Shown here piece after piece: positions 49,857 to 58,334 of a stretch of DNA of 62,634 nucleotides (its first letter is position 1; every line of letters begins with the position of its first letter). Origin of the DNA: Comamonadaceae bacterium (GTDB taxonomy: Bacteria > Pseudomonadota > Gammaproteobacteria > Burkholderiales > Burkholderiaceae_C). The position numbers and the translations under genes were made by a program. The notes under the pieces were generated by a model. It was not told where the DNA came from, made no database searches, and saw only the letters and a program-made list of their open reading frames with translations. The DNA lies in NCBI GenBank assembly GCA_947455145.1, contig CANGME010000018.1, forward strand, positions 1 to 62,634, in the 5' to 3' direction.

Positions 49857-52817
49857 ATGTTACTGACTAAAAAATCCTCGGCTGCAGATATCGCCGCTCG
49901 TTCCCCGTTTGTTCACAGCTTGCGCCGCGGCCTGAGCAAGGCACTGCCCACCATGGACCGCCGCGCTTTTCTGCGCCGCTCCGGTATGGGTTTGGGGGTT
50001 GGCATTGCCGCCACCCAGCTCTCGCTGGTGAAAAAGGCCCAAGCGTCACAAGGTGGCATCGCCATCGGCGAAGGCAAGATTGAAGTCAAGCGCACAGTGT
50101 GCACGCACTGCTCGGTGGGTTGTGCGGTGGATGCCGTGGTTGAAAACGGTGTTTGGGTACGCCAAGAGGCGGTGTTTGACTCTCCCATTAATCTGGGTGC
50201 GCATTGCGCCAAAGGTGCGGCACTGCGTGAGCATGGCCATGGCGAGTACCGCCTGCGTTACCCCATGAAGCTGGTTAACGGCAAATATGAGCGCATCAGC
50301 TGGGACACCGCGCTGAACGAGATCAGCGCCAAGATGTTGGAGTTGAAAAAAGCCAGCGGCCCTGATAGCGTTTATTTTGTGGGTTCCTCCAAGCACAGCA
50401 ACGAACAAGCTTATTTGATGCGCAAGTTCGTCAGCTTCTGGGGTAGTAATAACTGCGACCACCAAGCGCGTATTTGCCACTCCACGACGGTGGCGGGTGT
50501 GGCCAACACCTGGGGCTACGGCGCCATGACCAATTCGTACAACGACATGCAAAACAGCAAGGTCGCCCTGTACATTGGCTCCAACGCTGCCGAGGCACAC
50601 CCCGTCAGCATGCTGCACATGCTGCATGCCAAGGAGACCGGCTGTAAGATGATCGTGGTCGATCCACGCTTCACCCGTACAGCCGCCAAGGCCGACGAGT
50701 ACGTGCGCATCCGCTCTGGCTCTGACATTGCTTTCTTGTTCGGTCTGCTGCATCACATTTTCAAGAATGGATGGGAAGACAAAAAGTACATCAATGACCG
50801 TGTCTATGGCATGGAAAAAATCAAAGAAGAAGTGCTGACCAAGTGGACGCCGGATAAGGTTGAAGAAGCCTGCGGTGTCAAAGAAGCGCAAGTGCTCAAA
50901 GTAGCCTCCATGCTCAACGAGAGCCGCCCCGGCACCATTGTGTGGTGTATGGGTCAAACGCAGCACACCATTGGCAACGCCATCGTGCGCGCTTCATGCA
51001 TCTTGCAACTGGCACTGGGCAACGTTGGTAAATCTGGCGGCGGTACCAATATTTTCCGTGGCCATGACAACGTGCAGGGTGCCACCGACGTCGGCCCCAA
51101 TCCCGACTCATTGCCCGGTTACTACGGTCTTGCCGAAGGCTCCTGGAAGCATTTCGCCAAGGTTTGGGGTGTGGACTTTGAGTGGATCAAAAAACAGTTC
51201 GCTTCGCCCGCCATGATGGGCAAGTCCGGACTCACCGTGTCGCGCTGGATTGACGGCGTGCTTGAGAAAAACGAGCTGATCGACCAAGACTCCAACTTAC
51301 GCGGCGTCTTCTACTGGGGCCATGCACCCAACTCACAGACCCGCGGTTTGGAGATGAAGCGTGCCATGGATAAGTTGGACTTGTTGGTGGTGGTGGATCC
51401 TTACCCATCTGCCACAGCCGCCATGGCTGCCATGCCCGGCAAGTCGGAAGATTTGAACCCCAATCGCGCGGTTTACTTGCTGCCAGCAGCGACCCAGTTT
51501 GAGACCAGTGGCTCAGCCACCGCATCCAACCGTTCGATTCAATGGCGTGAGAAGGTGATTGAGCCGCTGTGGGAGAGCCGTAGCGACCACATGATCATGC
51601 ATCAGTTCGCTGAAAAACTCGGCTTTGCCACCGAGCTGTCCAAGAACTACAAAATGCAAAAAGTCAAAGGCATGGACGAACCCGTGCCTGAAGACATCCT
51701 GCGTGAAATCAACAAAGGCATGTGGACGATTGGCTACACCGGCCAGAGCCCAGAGCGCCTGAAAGCGCACATGAAGAACATGCACTTGTTCGACGTGAAA
51801 ACACTGCGCGCCAAAGGCGGTAAAGACAAAGAAACCGGCTACGACTTCACTGGTGACTACTTCGGTCTGCCTTGGCCTTGCTACGGCACGCCGGAACTCA
51901 AGCACCCCGGCTCGCCCAACCTGTATGACACCTCCAAACACGTCATGGACGGCGGCGGTAACTTCCGCGCCAACTTTGGTGTGGAGCGTGAAGGCAAGTC
52001 CTTGTTGGCCGAAAACGGTTCTCACTCCCTGGGCGCGGACATCACGACCGGCTACCCAGAATTCGACCATGTGCTGCTCAAAAAGCTGGGCTGGTGGAAT
52101 GACCTCACCGACGCAGAGAAAACCGCCGCCGAAGGCAAAAACTGGAAGACCGACTTGTCCGGCGGCATCCAGCGCGTTTGCATGAAGGTGCACGGCGTTC
52201 ACCCATTTGGCAATGCCAAGGCCCGCGCCGTGGTCTGGAACTTCCCTGATCCCGTGCCTCAGCACCGCGAGCCGCTGTACAGCACCCGCCCTGATTTAGT
52301 GGCCAAGTACCCTACACACGACGACAAAAAGGCATTCTGGCGTCTGCCTACCTTGTACAAAACTGTGCAGGCCAAGAACATCGCTGACAAAGCGCATGAG
52401 AAGTTCCCGCTCATCCTGACCTCCGGTCGTTTGGTCGAGTACGAGGGTGGCGGCGAGGAAACCCGCTCCAACCCCTGGCTGGCCGAGTTGCAACAAGAAG
52501 CCTTTGTTGAGATCAATCCCAAAGCGGCGGCTGATCGTGGCATTCGCAACGGTGAGCGCGTCTGGCTGGTGTCTCCAACAGGCGCACGCTTGAATGTGCA
52601 GGCCATGGTGACCCCACGGGTCGGCGAAGATACTGTATTCATGCCTTTCCACTTCTCAGGGCGTTGGCAAGGTGCCGACATGCTGGCTCACTACCCCAGC
52701 GGTGCAGCGCCCATCGTGCGCGGTGAAGCGGTGAACACAGCGACCACCTATGGTTACGACAGCGTGACCATGATGCAAGAATCCAAAACGACGATCTGCA
52801 ATATCGAGCGGGCATAA
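49857..52817 (+). CDS. Tat-exported formate dehydrogenase catalytic subunit
   Basis: A 986-residue molybdopterin formate dehydrogenase. The Tat motif DRRAFLRR (34-41) follows a long N-region, and cleavage is likely near AQAS (residue 64). The [4Fe-4S] ligands are Cys 82, 85, 89 and 117. The metal ligand is Cys207 in ARICHSTT, so Cys replaces the Sec of E. coli FdnG, and there is no in-frame TGA. It should oxidise formate in the periplasm and pass electrons to the ferredoxin subunit at 52827. CGGAGA precedes the ATG. Confidence 0.92.
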   Translation: MLLTKKSSAADIAARSPFVHSLRRGLSKALPTMDRRAFLRRSGMGLGVGIAATQLSLVKKAQASQGGIAIGEGKIEVKRTVCTHCSVGCAVDAVVENGVWVRQEAVFDSPINLGAHCAKGAALREHGHGEYRLRYPMKLVNGKYERISWDTALNEISAKMLELKKASGPDSVYFVGSSKHSNEQAYLMRKFVSFWGSNNCDHQARICHSTTVAGVANTWGYGAMTNSYNDMQNSKVALYIGSNAAEAHPVSMLHMLHAKETGCKMIVVDPRFTRTAAKADEYVRIRSGSDIAFLFGLLHHIFKNGWEDKKYINDRVYGMEKIKEEVLTKWTPDKVEEACGVKEAQVLKVASMLNESRPGTIVWCMGQTQHTIGNAIVRASCILQLALGNVGKSGGGTNIFRGHDNVQGATDVGPNPDSLPGYYGLAEGSWKHFAKVWGVDFEWIKKQFASPAMMGKSGLTVSRWIDGVLEKNELIDQDSNLRGVFYWGHAPNSQTRGLEMKRAMDKLDLLVVVDPYPSATAAMAAMPGKSEDLNPNRAVYLLPAATQFETSGSATASNRSIQWREKVIEPLWESRSDHMIMHQFAEKLGFATELSKNYKMQKVKGMDEPVPEDILREINKGMWTIGYTGQSPERLKAHMKNMHLFDVKTLRAKGGKDKETGYDFTGDYFGLPWPCYGTPELKHPGSPNLYDTSKHVMDGGGNFRANFGVEREGKSLLAENGSHSLGADITTGYPEFDHVLLKKLGWWNDLTDAEKTAAEGKNWKTDLSGGIQRVCMKVHGVHPFGNAKARAVVWNFPDPVPQHREPLYSTRPDLVAKYPTHDDKKAFWRLPTLYKTVQAKNIADKAHEKFPLILTSGRLVEYEGGGEETRSNPWLAELQQEAFVEINPKAAADRGIRNGERVWLVSPTGARLNVQAMVTPRVGEDTVFMPFHFSGRWQGADMLAHYPSGAAPIVRGEAVNTATTYGYDSVTMMQESKTTICNIERA

Positions 52818-52826
52818 GGAAAAATC

Positions 52827-53459
52827 ATGGCAAGAATGAAATTTGTTTGCGACGCCGAGCGTTGCATTGAGTGCAACGGTTGCGTTACGGCTTGCAAGAA
52901 CGAGCACGAGGTGCCGTGGGGCGTCAATCGTCGTCGCGTGGTCACGCTCAACGACGGCGTGCCCGGCGAAAAATCCATCTCGGTGGCTTGCATGCATTGC
53001 AGTGATGCACCGTGTATGGCTGTTTGCCCCGTCAATTGCTTCTACCGCACCGACGAAGGTGTGGTGCTGCATGACAAGGACATCTGCATTGGCTGCGGCT
53101 ATTGCTCCTATGCCTGCCCGTTTGGCGCGCCTCAGTTCCCATCGCAAGGCACTTTTGGTGTGCGCGGCAAGATGGATAAGTGCACCTTCTGTGCCGGTGG
53201 TCCCGAGGCTAATGGCAGCCAGGCCGAGTTCGAGAAATATGGTCGCAACCGCCTGGCCGAAGGCAAATTGCCTGCTTGCGCCGAGATGTGCTCCACCAAG
53301 GCCTTGCTGGCCGGTGACGGCGACATGGTGGCAGACATCTTCCGCAACCGCGTATTGCAACGTGGCAAGGGTGCTGAAGTCTGGGGTTGGGGCACGGCCT
53401 ACGGCTCCAAGCAAGCCGGACAACCAAGCGCAGCCGCACCCGCAGGAGCTAAATCATGA
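52827..53459 (+). CDS. Formate dehydrogenase iron-sulfur (beta) subunit
   Basis: A 210-residue ferredoxin-type subunit with four cluster motifs: CIECNGCVTAC, CMHCSDAPCMAVCP, CIGCGYCSYACP and CTFC with a later CAEMC. It links the catalytic subunit to the cytochrome b. There is no C-terminal membrane helix like that of FdnH, and an Ala/Pro-rich tail is present instead. No signal peptide is seen, so it probably travels through Tat as a complex with the catalytic subunit. It overlaps the next gene as ATGA. Confidence 0.9.
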   Translation: MARMKFVCDAERCIECNGCVTACKNEHEVPWGVNRRRVVTLNDGVPGEKSISVACMHCSDAPCMAVCPVNCFYRTDEGVVLHDKDICIGCGYCSYACPFGAPQFPSQGTFGVRGKMDKCTFCAGGPEANGSQAEFEKYGRNRLAEGKLPACAEMCSTKALLAGDGDMVADIFRNRVLQRGKGAEVWGWGTAYGSKQAGQPSAAAPAGAKS

Positions 53460-53677
53460 AGAACACATTTCTCATCATCTGCGCCGTTGTAAGCTTGTCG
53501 GCCTGCGGCGATAAAGCACAAACCGCGGGGGGCGCGCGGCAAGATGCAGCCCCCTACACCGGCACGGGCAAACCCTTTGCCGACCAGGCCTGGAAACAGG
53601 GTGACAAGGCGAGCTGGGAGTCGCACCTTAAAACGCGTGGACAAAACAGCCAGAACGAATATTCCCGCACCAACTGA
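53456..53677 (+). CDS. Small lipoprotein in the formate dehydrogenase operon
   Basis: A 73-residue lipoprotein with lipobox LSAC (Cys 17). The mature part is short and polar and contains AWKQGDKASWESHLKTRGQ. It is coupled to the beta subunit by a 4-base overlap and sits 12 bases before the cytochrome gene. It may help assemble or anchor the complex. I know no named family. Confidence 0.7.
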   Translation: MKNTFLIICAVVSLSACGDKAQTAGGARQDAAPYTGTGKPFADQAWKQGDKASWESHLKTRGQNSQNEYSRTN

Positions 53678-53689
53678 CAGGACGCTCTC

Positions 53690-54835
53690 ATGAAAAAAGC
53701 ACTTGTTGCAGCGTGTTTGTTGGCGCTGGCATGGGGTCAACCGCTTCTGGCGCAGGACAAACCTGTGGCGGCAGTGGCGGGCATCCAAAGCCAGAACATC
53801 GCCGACGTCAAGCCCGATGCCAGCTCTGATGCAGGCTATGCCGATCAAACCAACGCCGAACGCGCCAAGGTACAACCCGGCAACAACGCGCCCATGTGGC
53901 GCGATGTGGGCAAGGGCGTTACGGGCCATAGCAGCCTGCCTCTTAGTGAAGCACCTGAAGCCGGTAATTTGATTCAACCCTTCGTGCAGTACCCTGGCTC
54001 ACGCCTGACGAATGCGGGTGAAGCCTGGAGACAGGTGCGCAATAACTGGATCATCCCTTACGGTGGTTCTTTGTTGCTGATCGTGGTGGGTGCAATTGCT
54101 TTGTTTTACAAGAGCAAGGGCAGCATGAAGCTGCATGGTGCAGAGACAGGCCGAAAGATCGAGCGTTTCACACCGTTTGAGCGCTCGGCCCATTGGGCCA
54201 ATGCCATTGCCTTCAGCATCTTGGCCATCTCAGGTCTTGTGATGGCCTTTGGCAAGTTCTTCGTTTACCCCGTCATCGGTGGCACGCTGTTTGGTTGGCT
54301 CACCTATGTGCTCAAGAACTTGCACAACTTTGCTGGCCCCTTGTTTGCAGTGTCCTTGGTGGTGGTGATCGTGACCTTCGTGCGCGATAACTTGCCTCGC
54401 AAAGAAGACATCACTTGGCTGCTTAAAGGTGGCGGCATGTTCTCGGGTGAAGAGGTGGCTTCGCACCGTTTCAACGCGGGCGAAAAAGTCTTGTTCTGGG
54501 GCGGCGTGTTCTTGCTCGGCCTGATCGTGGTGGGCTCTGGCTTGATGCTGGACAAACTCATCCCTGGTCTGGTTTATGAGCGTGGCACGATGCAGATCAG
54601 CCACATGGTTCATGCCGTGGCCACGGTGCTGATGATGACCATGTTCCTCGGCCACATCTATATGGGCACGATTGGCATGGACGGCGCTTACAAAGCCATG
54701 CGCACTGGCGAGGTTGATGAGACTTGGGCCAAAGAGCACCATGAACTTTGGTATGACGACATCAAGTCCGGCAAAATCCCGGCCCAGCGCAGCACGGCGG
54801 ATACAGCCATTGCAGCATCACCCGTTAAAGCTTGA
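53690..54835 (+). CDS. Formate dehydrogenase cytochrome b (gamma) subunit
   Basis: A 381-residue membrane subunit. A signal peptide (about 1-21) and a periplasmic stretch of about 90 residues precede a first helix near residue 125, then the four-helix cytochrome b core: RSAHWANAIAFSILAISGL, NLHNFAGPLFAVSLVVVI, VLFWGGVFLLGLIVVGSGLM and QISHMVHAVATVLMMTMFLGHIYMG. The His residues in these helices are the probable haem b ligands. It passes electrons from formate to quinone. It is longer than E. coli FdnI because of the N-terminal extension. Confidence 0.88.
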   Translation: MKKALVAACLLALAWGQPLLAQDKPVAAVAGIQSQNIADVKPDASSDAGYADQTNAERAKVQPGNNAPMWRDVGKGVTGHSSLPLSEAPEAGNLIQPFVQYPGSRLTNAGEAWRQVRNNWIIPYGGSLLLIVVGAIALFYKSKGSMKLHGAETGRKIERFTPFERSAHWANAIAFSILAISGLVMAFGKFFVYPVIGGTLFGWLTYVLKNLHNFAGPLFAVSLVVVIVTFVRDNLPRKEDITWLLKGGGMFSGEEVASHRFNAGEKVLFWGGVFLLGLIVVGSGLMLDKLIPGLVYERGTMQISHMVHAVATVLMMTMFLGHIYMGTIGMDGAYKAMRTGEVDETWAKEHHELWYDDIKSGKIPAQRSTADTAIAASPVKA

Positions 54836-54849
54836 AAGTTGAGGACCGC

Positions 54850-55176
54850 ATGAAATCCATTCTCGTATTGATCGCCGGCTGCACCTTGGCCATGTCGGTA
54901 TTTGCCAAGTTGCCCGCCCTGAGCGACGAGGCTAAGGCCAAAGCTGCAGAAGCCGCTGCCAAGACCGCCCACGCTGGTAAGGTGGATGCCTTTTTGTTGT
55001 GCAAATCGCAAGACCGTACAGCCGCCTACTACAAAAAGGGCAGCAAAGGCGGTGCTGAAAAATCAACCTGCGTTGATCCAGGAGCCTTTGTTTACACGCC
55101 TGCGGCACCAGCCGCTGCCGCACCAGCAGCCACACCAGTCGCGGCAGCAGCAACGGCACCCGCCGCCAAGAAATAA
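54850..55176 (+). CDS. Small secreted protein at the end of the formate dehydrogenase operon
   Basis: A 108-residue protein with a signal peptide (cleavage near VFAK). A short helical region, two Cys in VDAFLLCKSQDRTAAYYKKG and EKSTCVDPG, and an Ala/Pro-rich tail follow. GAGG precedes the ATG at 54850; a TTG at 54832 is a poorer alternative. The two Cys could form a disulfide in the periplasm. It lies just before the operon terminator. Function is unknown. Confidence 0.7.
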   Translation: MKSILVLIAGCTLAMSVFAKLPALSDEAKAKAAEAAAKTAHAGKVDAFLLCKSQDRTAAYYKKGSKGGAEKSTCVDPGAFVYTPAAPAAAAPAATPVAAAATAPAAKK

Positions 55177-55223
55177 ACCTGTTGCTCTGCTGCCCTGGTT
55201 ACCACAGGGGCAGCATGCTAACG

Positions 55224-55253
55224 AGGCCTGCGCTAAAAGCCCAGGCCTTTTTT
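55224..55253 (+). terminator. Rho-independent terminator of the formate dehydrogenase operon
   Basis: AGGCCTG (55224-55230) and CAGGCCT (55242-55248) form a 7-bp stem followed by a T run to 55253. It lies just before the fdhD start at 55271, so fdhD probably has its own promoter or depends on read-through. Confidence 0.75.
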
Positions 55254-55270
55254 GTTGTAGTCTGTCCAAC

Positions 55271-56116
55271 ATGCCATCTACTAATTTGCCCCGATTAACG
55301 CAGGCGCAGGCCCCTTTGACACATGAGGTCGTGGTTGTGAATGAGTTTGGCGAGGCCACGCCCATCTCCATCCCAGCCGAGCGCGCACTCACCGTCTATG
55401 TGGACAAGCGAGAACTTGTCACCTTAATGACGCTGGGCGCACACCCTGAGTTGTTGGTTCTGGGTTTTCTGCGTAACCAGCGCTTGGTCGCCTCGGTGCA
55501 AGACATCGAATCCATCACGGTAGATTGGGATGTTGGAGCCGCAGCTGTTAAAACTCGTGAGGGAATTGACGACATTGAGAAGCGCACCGCCAAGCGCGTT
55601 GTCACTACAGGCTGCGGCCAAGGCAGTGTCTTTGGCGATTTGATGGAAGAGGTGGACAGCTTGGTACTACCACCTGCAACCCTGACCCAGTCTCAGCTCT
55701 ATGGCATCGTCAACGCCATCCGCCTGAAAGAGAGCACCTACAAATCGGCAGGTTCGGTGCACGGTTGTGCCCTGTTCAAAGGCGAAGAGCTTCTGATTTT
55801 TGTTGAAGATGTGGGTCGGCACAACGCCATCGACACCATTGCCGGCTGGATGTGGATGAATGAAGGCATGACTGGTGCTGACAAAGCGTTCTACACCACG
55901 GGCCGTTTAACGAGCGAGATGGTTATCAAATCAGCCCAGATGGGTGTGCCTATTGTTGTGTCCCGCAGCGGCATCACGCAGATGGGCCATGAGTTGGCCC
56001 AGCGCATTGGTTTGTGCACTATTGGCCGCGCAACAAATAAACATTTTCTTTGCTACAGCGGGCAGGATCGGCTTGTGTTGCAGCCTGAATTGGCAGGGTC
56101 AAAATTAAGGTCGTAG
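55271..56116 (+). CDS. fdhD: Formate dehydrogenase accessory sulfurtransferase FdhD
   Basis: A 281-residue FdhD protein. FdhD transfers sulfur from IscS to the bis-MGD cofactor, an essential step for formate dehydrogenase activity. Family motifs are LRNQRLV, VVTTGCGQGSVFGDLM, GSVHGCALF, the EDVGRHNAIDTIAG signature and FYTTGRLTSEMV. The E. coli enzyme uses two Cys (CxxC) in the loop; here only Cys115 is kept (CGQG). The ATG at 55271 gives the usual length. It follows the operon it serves, after a terminator. Confidence 0.92.
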   Translation: MPSTNLPRLTQAQAPLTHEVVVVNEFGEATPISIPAERALTVYVDKRELVTLMTLGAHPELLVLGFLRNQRLVASVQDIESITVDWDVGAAAVKTREGIDDIEKRTAKRVVTTGCGQGSVFGDLMEEVDSLVLPPATLTQSQLYGIVNAIRLKESTYKSAGSVHGCALFKGEELLIFVEDVGRHNAIDTIAGWMWMNEGMTGADKAFYTTGRLTSEMVIKSAQMGVPIVVSRSGITQMGHELAQRIGLCTIGRATNKHFLCYSGQDRLVLQPELAGSKLRS

Positions 56117-56154
56117 GTTGGGTGGATGGATGACAGCCCAAGGCCTAGGAAGGC

Positions 56155-57147
56155 CTACTCCGCCTTAATTCCCTGCTGCGCAATCACCCGCCCCATCACG
56201 CCATAGTCGGCCTGCATGCGTTTGGCCAGACCTTCGGCGCTGGTACCTGCGACCTGCCAGCCCTGTTGAAACAGCTTTTGCCGTACTTCGGGTGAGCGGG
56301 CAATCTCGCTGATCAGGGTTGAGAGGCGGTCAACCACAGCGCGGGGCAGGGTGGCAGGGCCTGCCACGCCGTTCCAAATCTCCAGCTGAAAATCACGCAC
56401 CCCGGCCTCAGTCAGGCTGGGTACCTCGGGCACTAGGCTGCTGCGACCTGCAGACGTTACGCCCAGCGTTCTAACTTTGCCCGCGCGTGACTGTATTGTG
56501 GCCAAACCGGGCGGCAGCATCGAGAGCTGAATCTGTCCACCGAGCATGGCGGTCACGACCTGCGGGTAGCCGGGGTAGGGCACGTGCACGGCGCTAATGC
56601 CAGTGCGGCTTTTAAGGAGCTCCATACCGATATGTCCCACCGTGCCGACGCCGGGCGAGCCGTAGCTCCAGGTGTTGCCTGCCAATCGTGCAGTCGTTAA
56701 AAAATCGGCTAGGGTCTGGCTCGGTGCATTGCTTGAAGTGTGAGCAGGCGCGGCCAAGACCAAGGGGGCTGTGCCAATCAGGCTGATGGGGGCCAAGTCT
56801 TTGGCCGGGTCAAACGGGGTTTTGGGGTTAAGCAGCTTGGCAATGGTGAGGTTTCCGTTGATCATCACGCCGATGGTGTGTTGATCAGTCGCCTTGGCTA
56901 CGATGTCGGCGGCAATGTTGCCACCTGCTCCGGGTTTGTTCTCCACAATGACGGGCTGGCCAAGCGCCTTGGACAGCGGCTCGGCAAGTGTGCGCGCCAC
57001 CAGATCCGGCGAGGTACCCGCCGGAAAGCCGACCATGATCTTGAGCGATTTGGTCGGCCAAACGGCTGAGGTCTTCGAGGTGGGCTCAGCTGCTCCCGCA
57101 GAAAAAACCGTGCAAGCTGCAATAAAAACAAACGCCAACCGGTGCAT
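56155..57147 (-). CDS. Bug/TctC-family periplasmic solute-binding protein
   Basis: A 330-residue exported protein with a signal peptide (cleavage near SAGAAE). It has the Bug signatures WPTKSLKIMVGFPAGTSPDLVAR, VIVENKPGAGGNIAAD, VPYPGYPQV and VPSLTEAGV. The ligand is unknown. It starts 11 bases after the rpoH stop with GGAG before the ATG, so it is probably cotranscribed with rpoH, an odd pairing. Its sequence differs clearly from the Bug protein at 12229. Confidence 0.88.
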   Translation of the reverse strand: MHRLAFVFIAACTVFSAGAAEPTSKTSAVWPTKSLKIMVGFPAGTSPDLVARTLAEPLSKALGQPVIVENKPGAGGNIAADIVAKATDQHTIGVMINGNLTIAKLLNPKTPFDPAKDLAPISLIGTAPLVLAAPAHTSSNAPSQTLADFLTTARLAGNTWSYGSPGVGTVGHIGMELLKSRTGISAVHVPYPGYPQVVTAMLGGQIQLSMLPPGLATIQSRAGKVRTLGVTSAGRSSLVPEVPSLTEAGVRDFQLEIWNGVAGPATLPRAVVDRLSTLISEIARSPEVRQKLFQQGWQVAGTSAEGLAKRMQADYGVMGRVIAQQGIKAE

Positions 57148-57158
57148 TAGTACTCCGT

Positions 57159-58094
57159 TTAAGCGTACTCAGCCAGAGCCGTCTTCATCTTCTTCATCGC
57201 CGCCACCTCAATCTGGCGAATGCGCTCGGCACTCACGCCGTATTCAGCGGCCAGCTCGTGCAGCGTCATGCCGCCGGAGCTGTCGTCGTTCACCTTGAGC
57301 CAGCGCTCTTCCACGATGCGGCGGCTGCGCTCGTCCAGCACATTCAAGGCGGCAGCCAGGCCGTCGGTGGCCAGCACATCGCGTTGATGGGCCTCAAGCA
57401 GGGCGGTGGGCTCGTGGCTGGCGTCGGTCAGGTAGGCGATGGGGCCAAAGGCCTCTTCGCCGTCGTCTGAGGGGCTGGGGTCCAGCATCACGTCGCCGCC
57501 CGAGAGCCGGGTTTCCATCTCGATCACCTCCTCGCGCTTGACCTTGAGCGTCTTGGCCATTTGGTCAATCTCGCCCTCGGTCAAGGTATTGCGATGGGTG
57601 TCGTTGTCGGCTGAATCGGACTTGAAGCCTTGCTTCATAGAGCGCAGATTGAAGAACAGTTTGCGCTGAGGCTTGGTCGTGGCTACTTTCACCATGCGCC
57701 AGTTTTTCAAAATGTATTCGTGAATTTCGGCCTTAATCCAGTGCAGCGCGTAGCTCACCAAACGCACACCTTGGTCGGGGTTAAAGCGCTTGACAGCCTT
57801 CATTAGACCCACATTGCCCTCCTGAATCAGGTCGCCATGCGGCAGGCCGTAGCCAAGGTACTGGCGTGATACGGACACCACCAAGCGCAGGTGAGACAGC
57901 ACCAACTTTCCTGCCGCATCCAGGTCATTGTGCTCACGAAACTGGCGGGAGAAAGTTTGCTCTTCCTCAGGTGTGAGCAGGGGTAAACGGTGGGCCGCGC
58001 TTATGTAGGCGTTCAGGTCACCCAGTGGCGGTACCAGGGACCAGGGGTTTGCAAGTGTCAGAGCTGTCGCCGGGGCACCTGTTTGAACGTTCAT
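57159..58094 (-). CDS. rpoH: RNA polymerase heat-shock sigma factor (sigma-32)
   Basis: A 311-residue sigma-70 family protein. Region 2 has HLRLVVSVSRQYLGYGLPHGDLIQEGNVGLMKAV and WIKAEIHEYILKNWRMVK. The RpoH box just after it reads KLFFNLRSMKQ. Region 4 has the helix-turn-helix TLHELAAEYGVSAERIRQIE. It directs transcription of heat-shock genes. AAAGGAG precedes the ATG, and a CIRCE operator lies 32 bases upstream. Confidence 0.93.
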   Translation of the reverse strand: MNVQTGAPATALTLANPWSLVPPLGDLNAYISAAHRLPLLTPEEEQTFSRQFREHNDLDAAGKLVLSHLRLVVSVSRQYLGYGLPHGDLIQEGNVGLMKAVKRFNPDQGVRLVSYALHWIKAEIHEYILKNWRMVKVATTKPQRKLFFNLRSMKQGFKSDSADNDTHRNTLTEGEIDQMAKTLKVKREEVIEMETRLSGGDVMLDPSPSDDGEEAFGPIAYLTDASHEPTALLEAHQRDVLATDGLAAALNVLDERSRRIVEERWLKVNDDSSGGMTLHELAAEYGVSAERIRQIEVAAMKKMKTALAEYA

Positions 58095-58125
58095 TCCAAG
58101 ACTCCTTTTGTCAATACTGTGGATA

Positions 58126-58152
58126 TTAGCACTCGATTAGAGAGAGTGCCAA
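58126..58152 (-). promoter_or_regulatory. CIRCE operator (HrcA-binding site) upstream of rpoH
   Basis: TTAGCACTC (58126-58134), a 9-base spacer and GAGTGCCAA (58144-58152) match the CIRCE consensus (TTAGCACTC-N9-GAGTGCTAA) with one mismatch. It is 32 bases before the rpoH start codon, so HrcA probably represses rpoH. No hrcA gene is in the window. Confidence 0.88.
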
Positions 58153-58334
58153 TCAATAAGTTCAATCGGCAAGATAAAACAGGGCTATTGAGAACGAGGC
58201 TGGCAATTGGACAGTCTTCACACCTCTTTTCCAGCGTTGAAACTTCAACTTCCCTGAAAAACTGTCGATACAGATAGAGGAACACGTTCTTGCCTTGATC
58301 GTGAAGCCAACATCAACCGGGAAAAGTAAACAAT

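Noticed and set aside
51513-52265. Long minus-strand open frame opposite the exported formate dehydrogenase
   Set aside because: It is a GC-rich shadow of a well-supported gene, with no ribosome site and His/Val-rich nonsense composition.
49857-52817. A selenocysteine formate dehydrogenase
   Set aside because: The metal-ligand position is encoded as Cys (ARICHSTT) and no in-frame TGA occurs; the same holds for the NAD-linked enzyme (TRLCHASS).
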